The notes below the pieces were generated by a model. That model saw only the letters and a program-made list of their open reading frames with translations, was not told where the DNA came from and did not search any database. A stretch of 31,408 nt of DNA from an uncultured Oscillospiraceae bacterium (lineage in GTDB: Bacteria; Bacillota; Clostridia; Oscillospirales; Oscillospiraceae). The translations under genes were made by a program, and so were the position numbers. The stretch is from the NCBI GenBank assembly GCA_900756575.1, contig CAAEKQ010000037.1, positions 1 to 31,408 on the forward strand, in the 5' to 3' direction. Every line of letters starts with the position of its first letter. Position 1 is the stretch's first letter. Of the stretch, positions 1 to 6,834 are shown in pieces.

Positions 1-214
1 AGATCTCGTCCATGCCCACATAGTAGCCCCAGTTGGAGCCAAGGGAGGCGGTTGCCGTATACTCGGGTTCCGTGACCCAGAGCGTTTCCAACTCCTCCCG
101 GCGCTCGTTGTTCATCTGCATCACCTGGCGGCGGGACATCAGATCCTTTACGGTTTCAATGTCCCAGATTCGGATGACGCGCTCATCATCAGAATAAACC
201 CGTTTCTTGCTCAT
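1..214 (-). CDS. SnoaL/NTF2-like protein, second of a tandem pair (partial, C-terminus outside window)
   Basis: The reverse strand from the ATG at 214 is open to the window edge, giving 71 residues that begin MSKKRVYSDDERVIRIWDIE. The start codon overlaps the stop of the preceding gene as ATGA (211-214), so translation is probably coupled. The visible part resembles the first gene of the pair: VKDL..., a Leu-Trp pair (ETLW), then a Gly-Tyr-Tyr-x-Gly stretch (WGYYVG), matching VKNL..., ADLW and SGYYAG in the neighbour. This suggests duplication of one NTF2-fold (SnoaL-like) domain. Members of that fold include ketosteroid isomerases, polyketide cyclases and many proteins of unknown role. No catalytic assignment is possible from the fragment. 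Confidence 0.7.
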   Translation of the reverse strand, partial: MSKKRVYSDDERVIRIWDIETVKDLMSRRQVMQMNNERREELETLWVTEPEYTATASLGSNWGYYVGMDEI

Positions 215-969
215 CTCAGCGCCTCCTGACTCTCCGCTCCATAGCTGAAGGTGTGTTCAAAGGTATCATAGGGCTCCGGCACCTTGGGCAGCTTTGCAAA
301 GGGACGGCTGCCGGTATACAGCGCCCGCAGATTCATGGGAACATTGGGCTCGGCCAGTTTCACGTCCTTCATGGCTGCAAACTCGGGCATTTCGGGGAAC
401 TCCTGGATGGCGTCCGGATTGCCCCACTTCTTGCCTGCGGGGGTGTCGATGTCCTCCAGATAGAGCACGTGCCAGATTTTCCACTGGTCGTTTTCCCGGA
501 TGAAGTCAAAGCAGATGCTGCCCAGCACCCAGTTGGAGATGGGGCCCCGGGTGGTGATATCGGTCACCAGACCGAACACATAGAAAAATCCCTTGGCGGT
601 GGCGCCGTCGTCTGCCACCTCGATGATGGCGTTATCCAGAGAACGGATCTCCATGGGGCCGCGGCCATACAGCTTTTCATCGGAATACTCCCCCAAATCC
701 TCAGGGAAGACGGACTTGACCACCTGTGCCTTCTGGCGGGTTGCAGCGTCGATGGAGGCATAGTAGCCCTCCACTGCCGTGCGGCCTGCATAATAACCGC
801 TGTTCATGCCCAGAGAAATATCCTCCCGGCCGGACCAGAGATCCGCAAGCATCGTGGGCTCCTTCTTGAGCAGCAGACTCATCACATATTTGCCTGCCAG
901 ATTCTTGACATCTCTGCGATCTTCAAAGCGGCCTACCAGCTGTTCTGTGTTGAATTTCAGGAATGACAT
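211..969 (-). CDS. SnoaL-like / NTF2-fold protein, first of a tandem pair
   Basis: A 252-residue protein with an AAAGGAG ribosome site about 7 nt before the ATG at 969. The N-terminal half has the look of a SnoaL-like domain: an initial helix (residues about 15-35), the ADLW segment, a Gly-Tyr-Tyr-rich turn (about 58-70), and later strands with aromatic residues, including WKIWHVLYLEDIDTP (about 163-177), typical of the cone-shaped NTF2 fold. The C-terminal 60 or so residues are Pro-rich and outside the usual domain. No signal peptide or membrane segment is visible, so it is probably cytoplasmic. It is translationally coupled to a paralogous gene downstream. Related proteins can be isomerases, cyclases or ligand binders; the substrate is unknown. 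Fold call moderate, function open. Confidence 0.7.
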   Translation of the reverse strand: MSFLKFNTEQLVGRFEDRRDVKNLAGKYVMSLLLKKEPTMLADLWSGREDISLGMNSGYYAGRTAVEGYYASIDAATRQKAQVVKSVFPEDLGEYSDEKLYGRGPMEIRSLDNAIIEVADDGATAKGFFYVFGLVTDITTRGPISNWVLGSICFDFIRENDQWKIWHVLYLEDIDTPAGKKWGNPDAIQEFPEMPEFAAMKDVKLAEPNVPMNLRALYTGSRPFAKLPKVPEPYDTFEHTFSYGAESQEALR

Positions 970-1006
970 AGGTACGCTCCTTTCTTATATTCACTTCCTG
1001 GTTTTC

Positions 1007-1012
1007 ATTATA
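1007..1012 (-). promoter_or_regulatory. -10 box for the SnoaL-like gene pair
   Basis: On the minus strand a perfect TATAAT lies about 40 nt upstream of the ATG at 969. No good -35 hexamer is visible at 17 nt (TTTATT is the best), so an activator may be needed. Confidence 0.4.
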
Positions 1013-1088
1013 CCGGGAGATATTTCGAAAATAAAATGCGGAAAAGCTATGCGGCATTCCTGGGAGTTATGAGGACACACAACTTTTT

Positions 1089-1116
1089 TAACAATTCAAA
1101 TGGTTTTCTATTGTTA
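1089..1116. promoter_or_regulatory. Inverted repeat in divergent intergenic region (possible operator)
   Basis: TAACAAT (1089-1095) and ATTGTTA (1110-1116) form a perfect 7-bp inverted repeat with a 14-nt spacer. It lies between the divergent promoters of the SnoaL-like genes and the small protein at 1258, where a shared regulator could bind. The regulator is not identified. Confidence 0.35.
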
Positions 1117-1154
1117 CAATGCTACAAATCTACCCACACCACACAAAGCGGTGT

Positions 1155-1183
1155 TTGACAATCCTCACCAAATGGTATATTCT
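1155..1183 (+). promoter_or_regulatory. Sigma-A-type promoter for the small protein gene
   Basis: TTGACA (1155-1160), 17-nt spacer, TATTCT (1178-1183). The leader to the ATG at 1258 is about 65 nt; I see no riboswitch fold in it. Confidence 0.55.
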
Positions 1184-1257
1184 TAATATGAAGTGGCGCC
1201 CCTAGCGGTAGCTTTGGATGCCGGGGAATAATTGTGAATTGAAATGGAGGAATCTAT

Positions 1258-1629
1258 ATGCCAAAGGCGGATATCCTGTTTGATAAAACAGAATTCGTGC
1301 TGCGCATGGCTGACAAGCAGGCGATGACTATGAACATCCGTGCCGATCAGATCACCACTATCACCTTCCAGCCTACCATGCAGAAGAAACTGTTTAAGAA
1401 GATCCCCTCTGAGGTTATGCTCATCAAGACCAAGGGCGGCGCTGGCGGACCTGGCGGCGGCAGCGATGGTATGCCCATCACCAAGGAAGCGCTGGAGAGC
1501 AAGGAGAAGGGCTCCTGGGACAAGGCAAAGAAACAGATGCTGAAGTTTGCCAAGGACAACAATATTACCGTTCACGAAGAAAACGAAATGTGGACGCCCC
1601 CTCAGATGGGCGGCGGTGGCCCCATGTAA
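1258..1629 (+). CDS. Small glycine-rich protein of unknown function
   Basis: A 123-residue protein with a GGAGG ribosome site ahead of the ATG. I do not recognise the family. Residues 1-60 alternate hydrophobic and polar residues like a series of beta strands (ILFDKTEFVLRM, AMTMNIRADQITTITF). A Gly-rich linker follows (about 61-71), then a Lys-rich helix (about 84-104), and a short tail PQMGGGGPM at the C-terminus. A strand block closed by one amphipathic helix would fit a PH-like fold, but this is inference. No signal peptide or membrane segment. The tail matches a loop of the flavoenzyme at 29118, PQHGGGGPM. It is divergent from the SnoaL-like pair and is followed by its own terminator. Confidence 0.75.
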   Translation: MPKADILFDKTEFVLRMADKQAMTMNIRADQITTITFQPTMQKKLFKKIPSEVMLIKTKGGAGGPGGGSDGMPITKEALESKEKGSWDKAKKQMLKFAKDNNITVHEENEMWTPPQMGGGGPM

Positions 1630-1636
1630 AAATTTT

Positions 1637-1661
1637 ACCCGGAGGAACCGTTCCTCCGGGT
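1637..1661. terminator. Bidirectional rho-independent terminator
   Basis: ACCCGGAGGAA (1637-1647) pairs perfectly with TTCCTCCGGGT (1651-1661) around a CCG loop. A T-rich stretch follows on the plus strand, and AAAATTTTT follows on the minus strand. It serves the small protein gene and the convergent MATE gene. Confidence 0.8.
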
Positions 1662-1676
1662 ATCTTTATATCCGAT

Positions 1677-3041
1677 TTACGCCGTGACCGCATCGGGCAT
1701 GGCTTTTTTTAATGTCCGCATGGCATAGAAATACGCCGGAATCAGGAAGCAGTCCGCCATAATCCACGCTGCCGGACTGGCCAGACATACCGCCATATAT
1801 CCAAACACCGGCACCAGCAGCAAGCTCACAGCGCTCCGGGCGATCATCTCAAACACCCCCGCAAACAGCGCCAGCTTGGAAAATCCGATGCCCTGAATCA
1901 TAAACCGCACGATGTTTACAAAGGCCAGGGGAATATAAAACGCCGAGTTCAGCACCAGAAACTCCCGGGCGCCGTCCAGGATCTCCGTTTCACCGCTGTC
2001 CAAAAACAGCATGGAAAGCTCCCGGCCGAAGAACCACAGGATCATGAACGCCAGAACCGAATAAATGCAGCCCATCACCAGGCAGCTTTTCAGGCCTCTG
2101 TGAATCCGATCCAGCCGTCCCGCGCCCAGGTTCTGCCCGCCGTAGGTAGCCATCGTCGAGCCCATGGCATCCAGGGGGCAGCACATGAGATTGCCCACCT
2201 TGCCTCCGGCCGTCATGGCCGCAATGCTCACAGCGCCCAGGGTATTCACCGCTGCCTGGAGAATCAGACAGCCAATGGCTGTGATGGAGTACTGCAAGCC
2301 CATAGGAATGCCCATGGCGCACAGCCGCCCGGCATAACTGCCCCGGAACCGAAGATCCTCCCGGCTCAGGTGCAGAATCGGGAAGCGCTTTGCCATAAAC
2401 AGCAGGCATAGCAGGCCCGAAACCAGCTGGGAAATCACCGTGGCCCAGGCCGCACCGGCAACGCCCATGGGAATCACCAGAATCAAAAGCAAATCCAGCA
2501 CCACATTGAGCAGGCTGGAAAACACCAGGAAATACAGCGGCGTTTTGGAATCGCCCAAAGAGCGGATGATGCCGGACAGCGTATTATAGAGGATCGTCAC
2601 CGGGATGCCCCAGAAGATAATCACAATATAATCATAAGCCTCGTGGAAAACCTCGTCGGGGGTATTCGTCCAAATCAGAATGTTTTTGCACAGTACCACG
2701 GTCAATACCGTCAGCACCACCGCAAAGCCAATGCAGATCCAGAGCATATTGCCCACATAGCGCCGAAGCCCCTCATCGTCCTTCTCTCCGAACTTCTGGG
2801 CCACGGGAATCGCAAAGCCGGTACACACGCCAATGCAGAAGCCCAGCACCAAAAAGTTCACGGAGCCTGTGGAACCGACGCCGGCCAGCGCATTCACGCC
2901 CAGCACCTTGCCCACGATCACGGTGTCCACCATGCTGTAAAACTGCTGGAATAACAGCCCCAATACCAGCGGGAAGAAAAAGCCCAGGATCAGCCGGGTG
3001 GGGCTGCCGGTGGTGAGATCCTTGACGGTTGTTTTTTTCAT
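1677..3041 (-). CDS. MATE family multidrug/Na+ efflux transporter
   Basis: About 454 residues with some twelve hydrophobic segments in two homologous halves, the size and pattern of MATE (MOP superfamily) exporters. The N-terminal segment TGSPTRLILGFFFPLVLG and the following QQFYSMVDTVIVGKVLG are typical of the NorM/DinF-like group in Clostridia. These proteins export cationic drugs or metabolites in exchange for Na+ or H+. The open frame extends to a GTG at 3050, but the GAGAGGTG ribosome site covers that codon. The ATG at 3041, about 6 nt downstream, is therefore the better start. It stands alone, convergent with the small protein gene and divergent from the parB-like gene. The substrate cannot be told. 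Confidence 0.92.
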   Translation of the reverse strand: MKKTTVKDLTTGSPTRLILGFFFPLVLGLLFQQFYSMVDTVIVGKVLGVNALAGVGSTGSVNFLVLGFCIGVCTGFAIPVAQKFGEKDDEGLRRYVGNMLWICIGFAVVLTVLTVVLCKNILIWTNTPDEVFHEAYDYIVIIFWGIPVTILYNTLSGIIRSLGDSKTPLYFLVFSSLLNVVLDLLLILVIPMGVAGAAWATVISQLVSGLLCLLFMAKRFPILHLSREDLRFRGSYAGRLCAMGIPMGLQYSITAIGCLILQAAVNTLGAVSIAAMTAGGKVGNLMCCPLDAMGSTMATYGGQNLGAGRLDRIHRGLKSCLVMGCIYSVLAFMILWFFGRELSMLFLDSGETEILDGAREFLVLNSAFYIPLAFVNIVRFMIQGIGFSKLALFAGVFEMIARSAVSLLLVPVFGYMAVCLASPAAWIMADCFLIPAYFYAMRTLKKAMPDAVTA

Positions 3042-3083
3042 GTATTTCACCTCTCTGAATGAGCCAATAGTTTAAGGTTTTTA

Positions 3084-3156
3084 CGGCAAAATTGCAAGAT
3101 ACGTTTTTCACAGGATTTTCAATCACTCAAGCAGCTTCTTCCGGCAAAATCACAAG
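3084..3156. repeat. Direct repeat pair upstream of the MATE gene
   Basis: CGGCAAAATTGCAAG (3084-3098) and CGGCAAAATCACAAG (3142-3156) match at 13 of 15 positions and are 58 bp apart, in the leader/promoter region of the MATE gene. This could be an operator pair. Confidence 0.4.
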
Positions 3157-3258
3157 GCATTTTCCCGAAAATGCGTACTGCTGCAATCCAATACCATATG
3201 TTGTGGTTCTCCTTCGGGAGGGCCACATTTTTCTGGAACCCGCTCCCAATTTCGACAA

Positions 3259-3293
3259 ATTATAGTAGCATATTTTTCTATAAATGCTATAAT
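3259..3293. promoter_or_regulatory. Mirrored divergent -10 boxes (MATE / parB-like)
   Basis: ATTATAG (3259-3265) and CTATAAT (3287-3293) are a perfect inverted repeat. The right copy belongs to an extended -10, TGCTATAAT, for the parB-like gene about 50 nt before its ATG. The left copy reads TATAAT on the minus strand for the MATE gene. Neither has a convincing -35. Confidence 0.45.
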
Positions 3294-3342
3294 ATGGTTA
3301 TCAAAAGTCGTCGGGGAGGACGGCTTTGGGGAGGAATTGCAT

Positions 3343-4122
3343 ATGGCTTACGGGATCAGTCCGGAGGGCCGGGTGCTGTATTTGCCGGTACACCTTCTGC
3401 ATCTGGGGCAGGCGGGCAGGGGAAAGCCCACCGCGCTTTTGCAGGAGCTGGCGGCAAGCATTGGAGAAGTGGGAATTCTCCAGCCCCTGACCGTCCGAAA
3501 AAACGGCGAGGGCTATCTGGTGGTATCCGGGAATCGGCGGCTGATGGCAGCAAAGATGGCGGGGCTTGGGGAAGTCCCCTGTCTGCTGCTCAGCGTCGAT
3601 CCGGTGGACGCAGAGCTCATCGCCCTCACCGAGAATTTGCAGCGGGAGGATCTCCGCTATTTTCAGGAGGCGGAATACCTCCAGGCGTATTTAATGCACA
3701 GCGGCTTAACCCAGGCGCAGGCGGCAAAGCGATTGGGGCGCTCCCAGTCCGCCATTGCCAACAAGCTCCGGCTGCTGCAGCACACGCCAAAGGTGCGTGC
3801 CGCCTTAATGGAGCACAATCTATCCGAGCGCCACGCCCGGGAGCTGCTGCGGGTTCATGGGGAGGATCAGCGGCTGGCGGTCATCGAGGAGCTTTCCCGG
3901 CGGAATTTCAGCGTGGCCCAGACGGCACGGTACATTGACACGCTGGAGACCCAAAGCACCATTTCCGGTTCCGCCCGCTATCGCCGCCGGGAAACGCGGC
4001 TGGTGCTAGAACGGGTGGCAAGGGATGCGGCGCTGTTGCGGGTGGCCGGTGTGCCCGCACAGATTCAGCGGCAGGATACCCCGGACGAAATCATCCTGAC
4101 TCTGCGGATTTCCGAGCCTTGA
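3343..4122 (+). CDS. ParB/Noc-family CTP-dependent DNA-binding protein
   Basis: A 259-residue protein of the ParB/Spo0J/Noc family. Visible motifs are the N-terminal ParB-box segment (about 13-50, ending VGILQPLTV), the GNRR box at 63-66 that corresponds to the CTP-binding GERR motif, ENLQREDL at 97-104, and a helix-turn-helix about 122-142 (LTQAQAAKRLGRSQSAIANK). Family members load onto a specific DNA site and slide as CTP clamps for chromosome segregation or nucleoid occlusion. I chose the ATG at 3343 over an in-frame TTG at 3337 because the GGGGAGG site ends 8 nt before the ATG. There is no parA beside it, so a Noc-like or auxiliary role is as likely as ParB proper. No parS-like site was noticed nearby. 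Confidence 0.88.
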   Translation: MAYGISPEGRVLYLPVHLLHLGQAGRGKPTALLQELAASIGEVGILQPLTVRKNGEGYLVVSGNRRLMAAKMAGLGEVPCLLLSVDPVDAELIALTENLQREDLRYFQEAEYLQAYLMHSGLTQAQAAKRLGRSQSAIANKLRLLQHTPKVRAALMEHNLSERHARELLRVHGEDQRLAVIEELSRRNFSVAQTARYIDTLETQSTISGSARYRRRETRLVLERVARDAALLRVAGVPAQIQRQDTPDEIILTLRISEP

Positions 4123-4146
4123 CTTTACCTGCACGGCTGGTATAAT
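4119..4146 (+). promoter_or_regulatory. Promoter of galM
   Basis: TTGACT (4119-4124), 16-nt spacer, TATAAT (4141-4146). The -35 hexamer overlaps the stop codon of the parB-like gene (4120-4122), so galM can be transcribed independently. Confidence 0.65.
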
Positions 4147-4182
4147 GAGCGAAGATTATCTTATGCAGCAGGAGGTTCCGCC

Positions 4183-5217
4183 ATGATTACTTCGCGTCCC
4201 TTTGGCGCCCTTTCCGACGGCACAGCCGTGACCTGTTATCGGCTCAGTGTGCCTTCCGGGGCTTATGTGGATATTTTGGACTACGGTGCCACGGTGCAGT
4301 CGCTGGTGGTGCCGGATCGGAACGGTCAGCTGACCGACGTGATTCTGGGCTATCCCGACGCCATCGGCTATGAAACCGGTACCTTTTACTTTGGCGCCAC
4401 AGTGGGCCGCCATGCCAACCGTATTGGCGGCGGAACGTTTACGCTAAACGGCACAACCTATCAGTTGGACTGCAACAGCGGCCCCAACCATTCCCATGGC
4501 GGCTTTCACGGCTACCATCAGCGGATGTTCACCCCGGAAGTCTGCGGTGACGCGCTGGAGATGCATCTTGTCTCTCCGGACGGCGATCAGGGCTATCCCG
4601 GCAATCTCCGGCTGACGGTACGGTTTACGTTTACCCCGGATTTGGCGCTGAACATTGACTTTTCCGCCGGTTCCGACCAGGACACCGTAGTGAACCTCAC
4701 CAATCACTGCTATTTTGACCTGAGCGGCGGCAATAATCCCCTGGGGCAGCTGCTGTGGATTGACGCAGATCAATTTACGGAGAACGATGAAAACACCCTG
4801 CCCACCGGCGTGATCGCCGATGTGGCCGGAACTCCCTTTGATTTCCGCCAGCCCAAGCCACTGGGGCAGGACATCACCGCCGACAGTCAGCAGCTCCGCA
4901 ACTGCAACGGCTATGACCACAATTTTGTGCTGAAAAACGGCGGCACCCCCAAGGTCATTGCCCGGCTGAGCAGCCCCGATACCGGCATTATTCTGGAGGA
5001 AACCACCGATTTGCCCGGGGTGCAGCTGTATTCCGGCAACTTTGTGGACGCCCCCAACGGGAAGCGGCCCTATGGCTTCCGTTCCGGCGTTTGCCTGGAG
5101 GGGCAGTTCTTCCCCAATGCCATGGCAGTGGAGGAATTTCAGAAGCCCATTCTGCGGAAGGGCGATGAATATCATCACGTGATCCGCTATCAGTTCAAAA
5201 CGAATAAAAATGCATAA
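4183..5217 (+). CDS. galM: Aldose 1-epimerase (galactose mutarotase)
   Basis: A 344-residue cytoplasmic protein that interconverts the alpha and beta anomers of galactose or glucose, the entry step of the Leloir pathway. Family landmarks are NRIGGGTF near residue 85, the histidine pair in NHSHGG (H103, H105), the catalytic acid histidine in VNLTNHCYF (H175) and the catalytic base glutamate in VCLEGQFFP (E306). Length is normal for the family. The AGGAGG ribosome site is 7 nt from the ATG. It has its own promoter and a hairpin after its stop. No other galactose genes are in the window, so it is probably a stand-alone housekeeping copy. Confidence 0.95.
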   Translation: MITSRPFGALSDGTAVTCYRLSVPSGAYVDILDYGATVQSLVVPDRNGQLTDVILGYPDAIGYETGTFYFGATVGRHANRIGGGTFTLNGTTYQLDCNSGPNHSHGGFHGYHQRMFTPEVCGDALEMHLVSPDGDQGYPGNLRLTVRFTFTPDLALNIDFSAGSDQDTVVNLTNHCYFDLSGGNNPLGQLLWIDADQFTENDENTLPTGVIADVAGTPFDFRQPKPLGQDITADSQQLRNCNGYDHNFVLKNGGTPKVIARLSSPDTGIILEETTDLPGVQLYSGNFVDAPNGKRPYGFRSGVCLEGQFFPNAMAVEEFQKPILRKGDEYHHVIRYQFKTNKNA

Positions 5218-5224
5218 CGACAGG

Positions 5225-5265
5225 AAAATCAGGGCCCGTTGCAGTCTGCAATTGGTCCTGATTTT
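5225..5265 (+). terminator. Hairpin terminator after galM
   Basis: AAAATCAGG (5225-5233) pairs with CCTGATTTT (5257-5265), with an inner TTGCAG/CTGCAA stem. The T run is short and mostly inside the stem, so termination may be partial. Confidence 0.55.
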
Positions 5266-5267
5266 GG

Positions 5268-5296
5268 TTGTTCCCGCTCCGATTCTGTGCTACAAT
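5268..5296 (+). promoter_or_regulatory. Promoter of the five-gene operon 5333-9144
   Basis: TTGTTC (5268-5273), 17-nt spacer, TACAAT (5291-5296) with an extended TGC just before the -10. It is 36 nt upstream of the ATG at 5333. Confidence 0.6.
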
Positions 5297-5332
5297 AGGA
5301 TGGAATCTGTATTGTAGCGGAAGGAGCACATT

Positions 5333-5686
5333 ATGAGACATCTGATTATTCATCGCCAGCGCGCCCTGATGGGCTTCGGGCTGAGCTATTTTTGTATTCT
5401 GGACCAGACCCGGGATAGCTTCCTCGCCCGTTTGGAGGGGCTGAGCCGCGCCGAGTGTAATGCACTGGAAGGCCCCACCCCCATCACCAACGGCCAGACC
5501 ATCGAGGTTCCCATCGACAACCAGGCCCATACGTTCCTGATCGCCCTGTATCCCGAGGAGAAGAACATGGTCACCCGGGAAATCCCCGTGCCCGCCGGCG
5601 CCGAGGATGCGGTCTTCGTCATTCAAACCGACATGGATATGCGGCGGGGCATCGTGGTTTCCGTAGGCCCCGGCGTCCGCAGCTAA
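5333..5686 (+). CDS. Small protein of unknown function
   Basis: A 117-residue soluble protein with AAGGAG 7 nt before the ATG. I do not recognise the family. The sequence suggests a beta-sandwich: LIIHRQRALMGFGLSYFCILD at the start, then a segment PITNGQTIEVPIDNQAHTFLIA (about 50-71) of the kind found in PEGA-like or carrier-type beta repeats, and closing strands to about residue 113. No signal peptide. It is the first gene of the operon, and the cysteine desulfurase starts 23 nt after its stop. Its conserved-looking place ahead of housekeeping genes suggests a real gene; its role is unknown. Confidence 0.75.
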   Translation: MRHLIIHRQRALMGFGLSYFCILDQTRDSFLARLEGLSRAECNALEGPTPITNGQTIEVPIDNQAHTFLIALYPEEKNMVTREIPVPAGAEDAVFVIQTDMDMRRGIVVSVGPGVRS

Positions 5687-5709
5687 GCTGGGAAAAGGAG
5701 CGTCCTTCA

Positions 5710-6834
5710 TTGGAAATCTATCTTGATAACGCCGCCACCACCAAGCCCTGCCCCCAGGCGGTTTCTGCGGTTATGGAAGCCCTCACGGACAACTGGGGCA
5801 ATCCCTCTGCGGTGCACCAGCTGGGCCTTCGGGCGGAAAAGGCGGTCAAGCACGCCCGGGAGCAGGTAGCCCACGCCATGGGCTGCAATCCCGAGCAGCT
5901 ATTCTTCACATCCGGCGGCACCGAGGGCGATAATTTCGCCGTATTCTCCGTCGCGCAGAAATATCATAAGCGCGGCCGCCATATCATCACCACTGCGGTA
6001 GAGCATCACGCCATTCTCCACCCCATCGGCGCACTGGAGGCCCAGGGCTTCGAAGTCACCTATCTCCGGCCCGGGGAGGACGGCACCATTTCCCCGGCGC
6101 AGCTCTCCGCCGCCCTGCGAAAGGACACCATTCTGGTCTCCATTATGATGGTGAACAACGAGACCGGCGCAGTCAACGACATCGCCCGGCTTGCAAAGAT
6201 CACCCATCAAAAATCCACCGCCATTTTCCACACCGACGCCGTCCAGGGCTTCTGTAAGGTGCCGTTCCGGGCGTCTTCTCTGGGCGCGGACATCATCTCC
6301 GTGAGCTCCCATAAGGTTCAGGGCCCCAAGGGTGCGGGCGCGGTGTATGTGGATAAAAAGCTCCACCTGCCTCCGGTGATGTACGGCGGCGGACAGGAGA
6401 AAAATATGCGCTCCGGCACCGAAAATGTCCCGATGATTTTGGGCTTTGGCGCCGCCTGCGAGGCCGCCAGCGACCATCTGCCGGACAAGCTCCGGAAGAT
6501 GGAGCAGCGGAAGCAGCAGTGCCTTGACCTGCTGGCAAAGGAGGTTCCCCAGGCGGTGATCCTGGGCAGCCATCAGGCCCCCCATATTCTCTCTCTGGCC
6601 ATTCCCGGGGTGCGGTCTCAGGGGCTCATCGGCTATCTTCAGGAGCAGGGAGTTTATGTCTCCGCCGGCTCCGCCTGTTCCCGGGGCCACCGCAGCCATG
6701 TGCTGGAGGCCATGGGACTGGATCCGCAGCTGATCGACGGCTCCATCCGGGTCAGCACCTGCTTTGACACCTCCGAGGAGGACATTTCCGGCTTTGTTGC
6801 CGCGCTGAAGGAGGCCGTCCATGGGCTCACCTAA
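5710..6834 (+). CDS. Cysteine desulfurase (NifS/IscS-like aminotransferase class V)
   Basis: A 374-residue pyridoxal-phosphate enzyme that removes sulfur from cysteine as a persulfide for Fe-S clusters or thiolated tRNA. It opens with the family signature YLDNAATTKP. It has the cofactor lysine in SSHKVQGPKG (K202) and the persulfide cysteine in SAGSACSRG (C323). Length is that of the shorter NifS-like clade. The start is an unusual TTG at 5710, supported by AAAAGGAG 9 nt upstream and by the immediate MEIYLDNAAT N-terminus. No iscU or sufU scaffold is adjacent. The nuclease gene begins 14 nt before its stop, so the two are translationally coupled. Confidence 0.93.
   Translation: MEIYLDNAATTKPCPQAVSAVMEALTDNWGNPSAVHQLGLRAEKAVKHAREQVAHAMGCNPEQLFFTSGGTEGDNFAVFSVAQKYHKRGRHIITTAVEHHAILHPIGALEAQGFEVTYLRPGEDGTISPAQLSAALRKDTILVSIMMVNNETGAVNDIARLAKITHQKSTAIFHTDAVQGFCKVPFRASSLGADIISVSSHKVQGPKGAGAVYVDKKLHLPPVMYGGGQEKNMRSGTENVPMILGFGAACEAASDHLPDKLRKMEQRKQQCLDLLAKEVPQAVILGSHQAPHILSLAIPGVRSQGLIGYLQEQGVYVSAGSACSRGHRSHVLEAMGLDPQLIDGSIRVSTCFDTSEEDISGFVAALKEAVHGLT

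Noticed and set aside
253..966. Plus-strand frame opposite the SnoaL-like gene
   Set aside because: Shadow frame; Gly/His/Ile-rich, no ribosome site.
3150..3174. GCATTTTC/GAAAATGC stem upstream of the MATE gene
   Set aside because: A loop of two bases and no nearby gene end or T run; likely chance in an AT-rich stretch.
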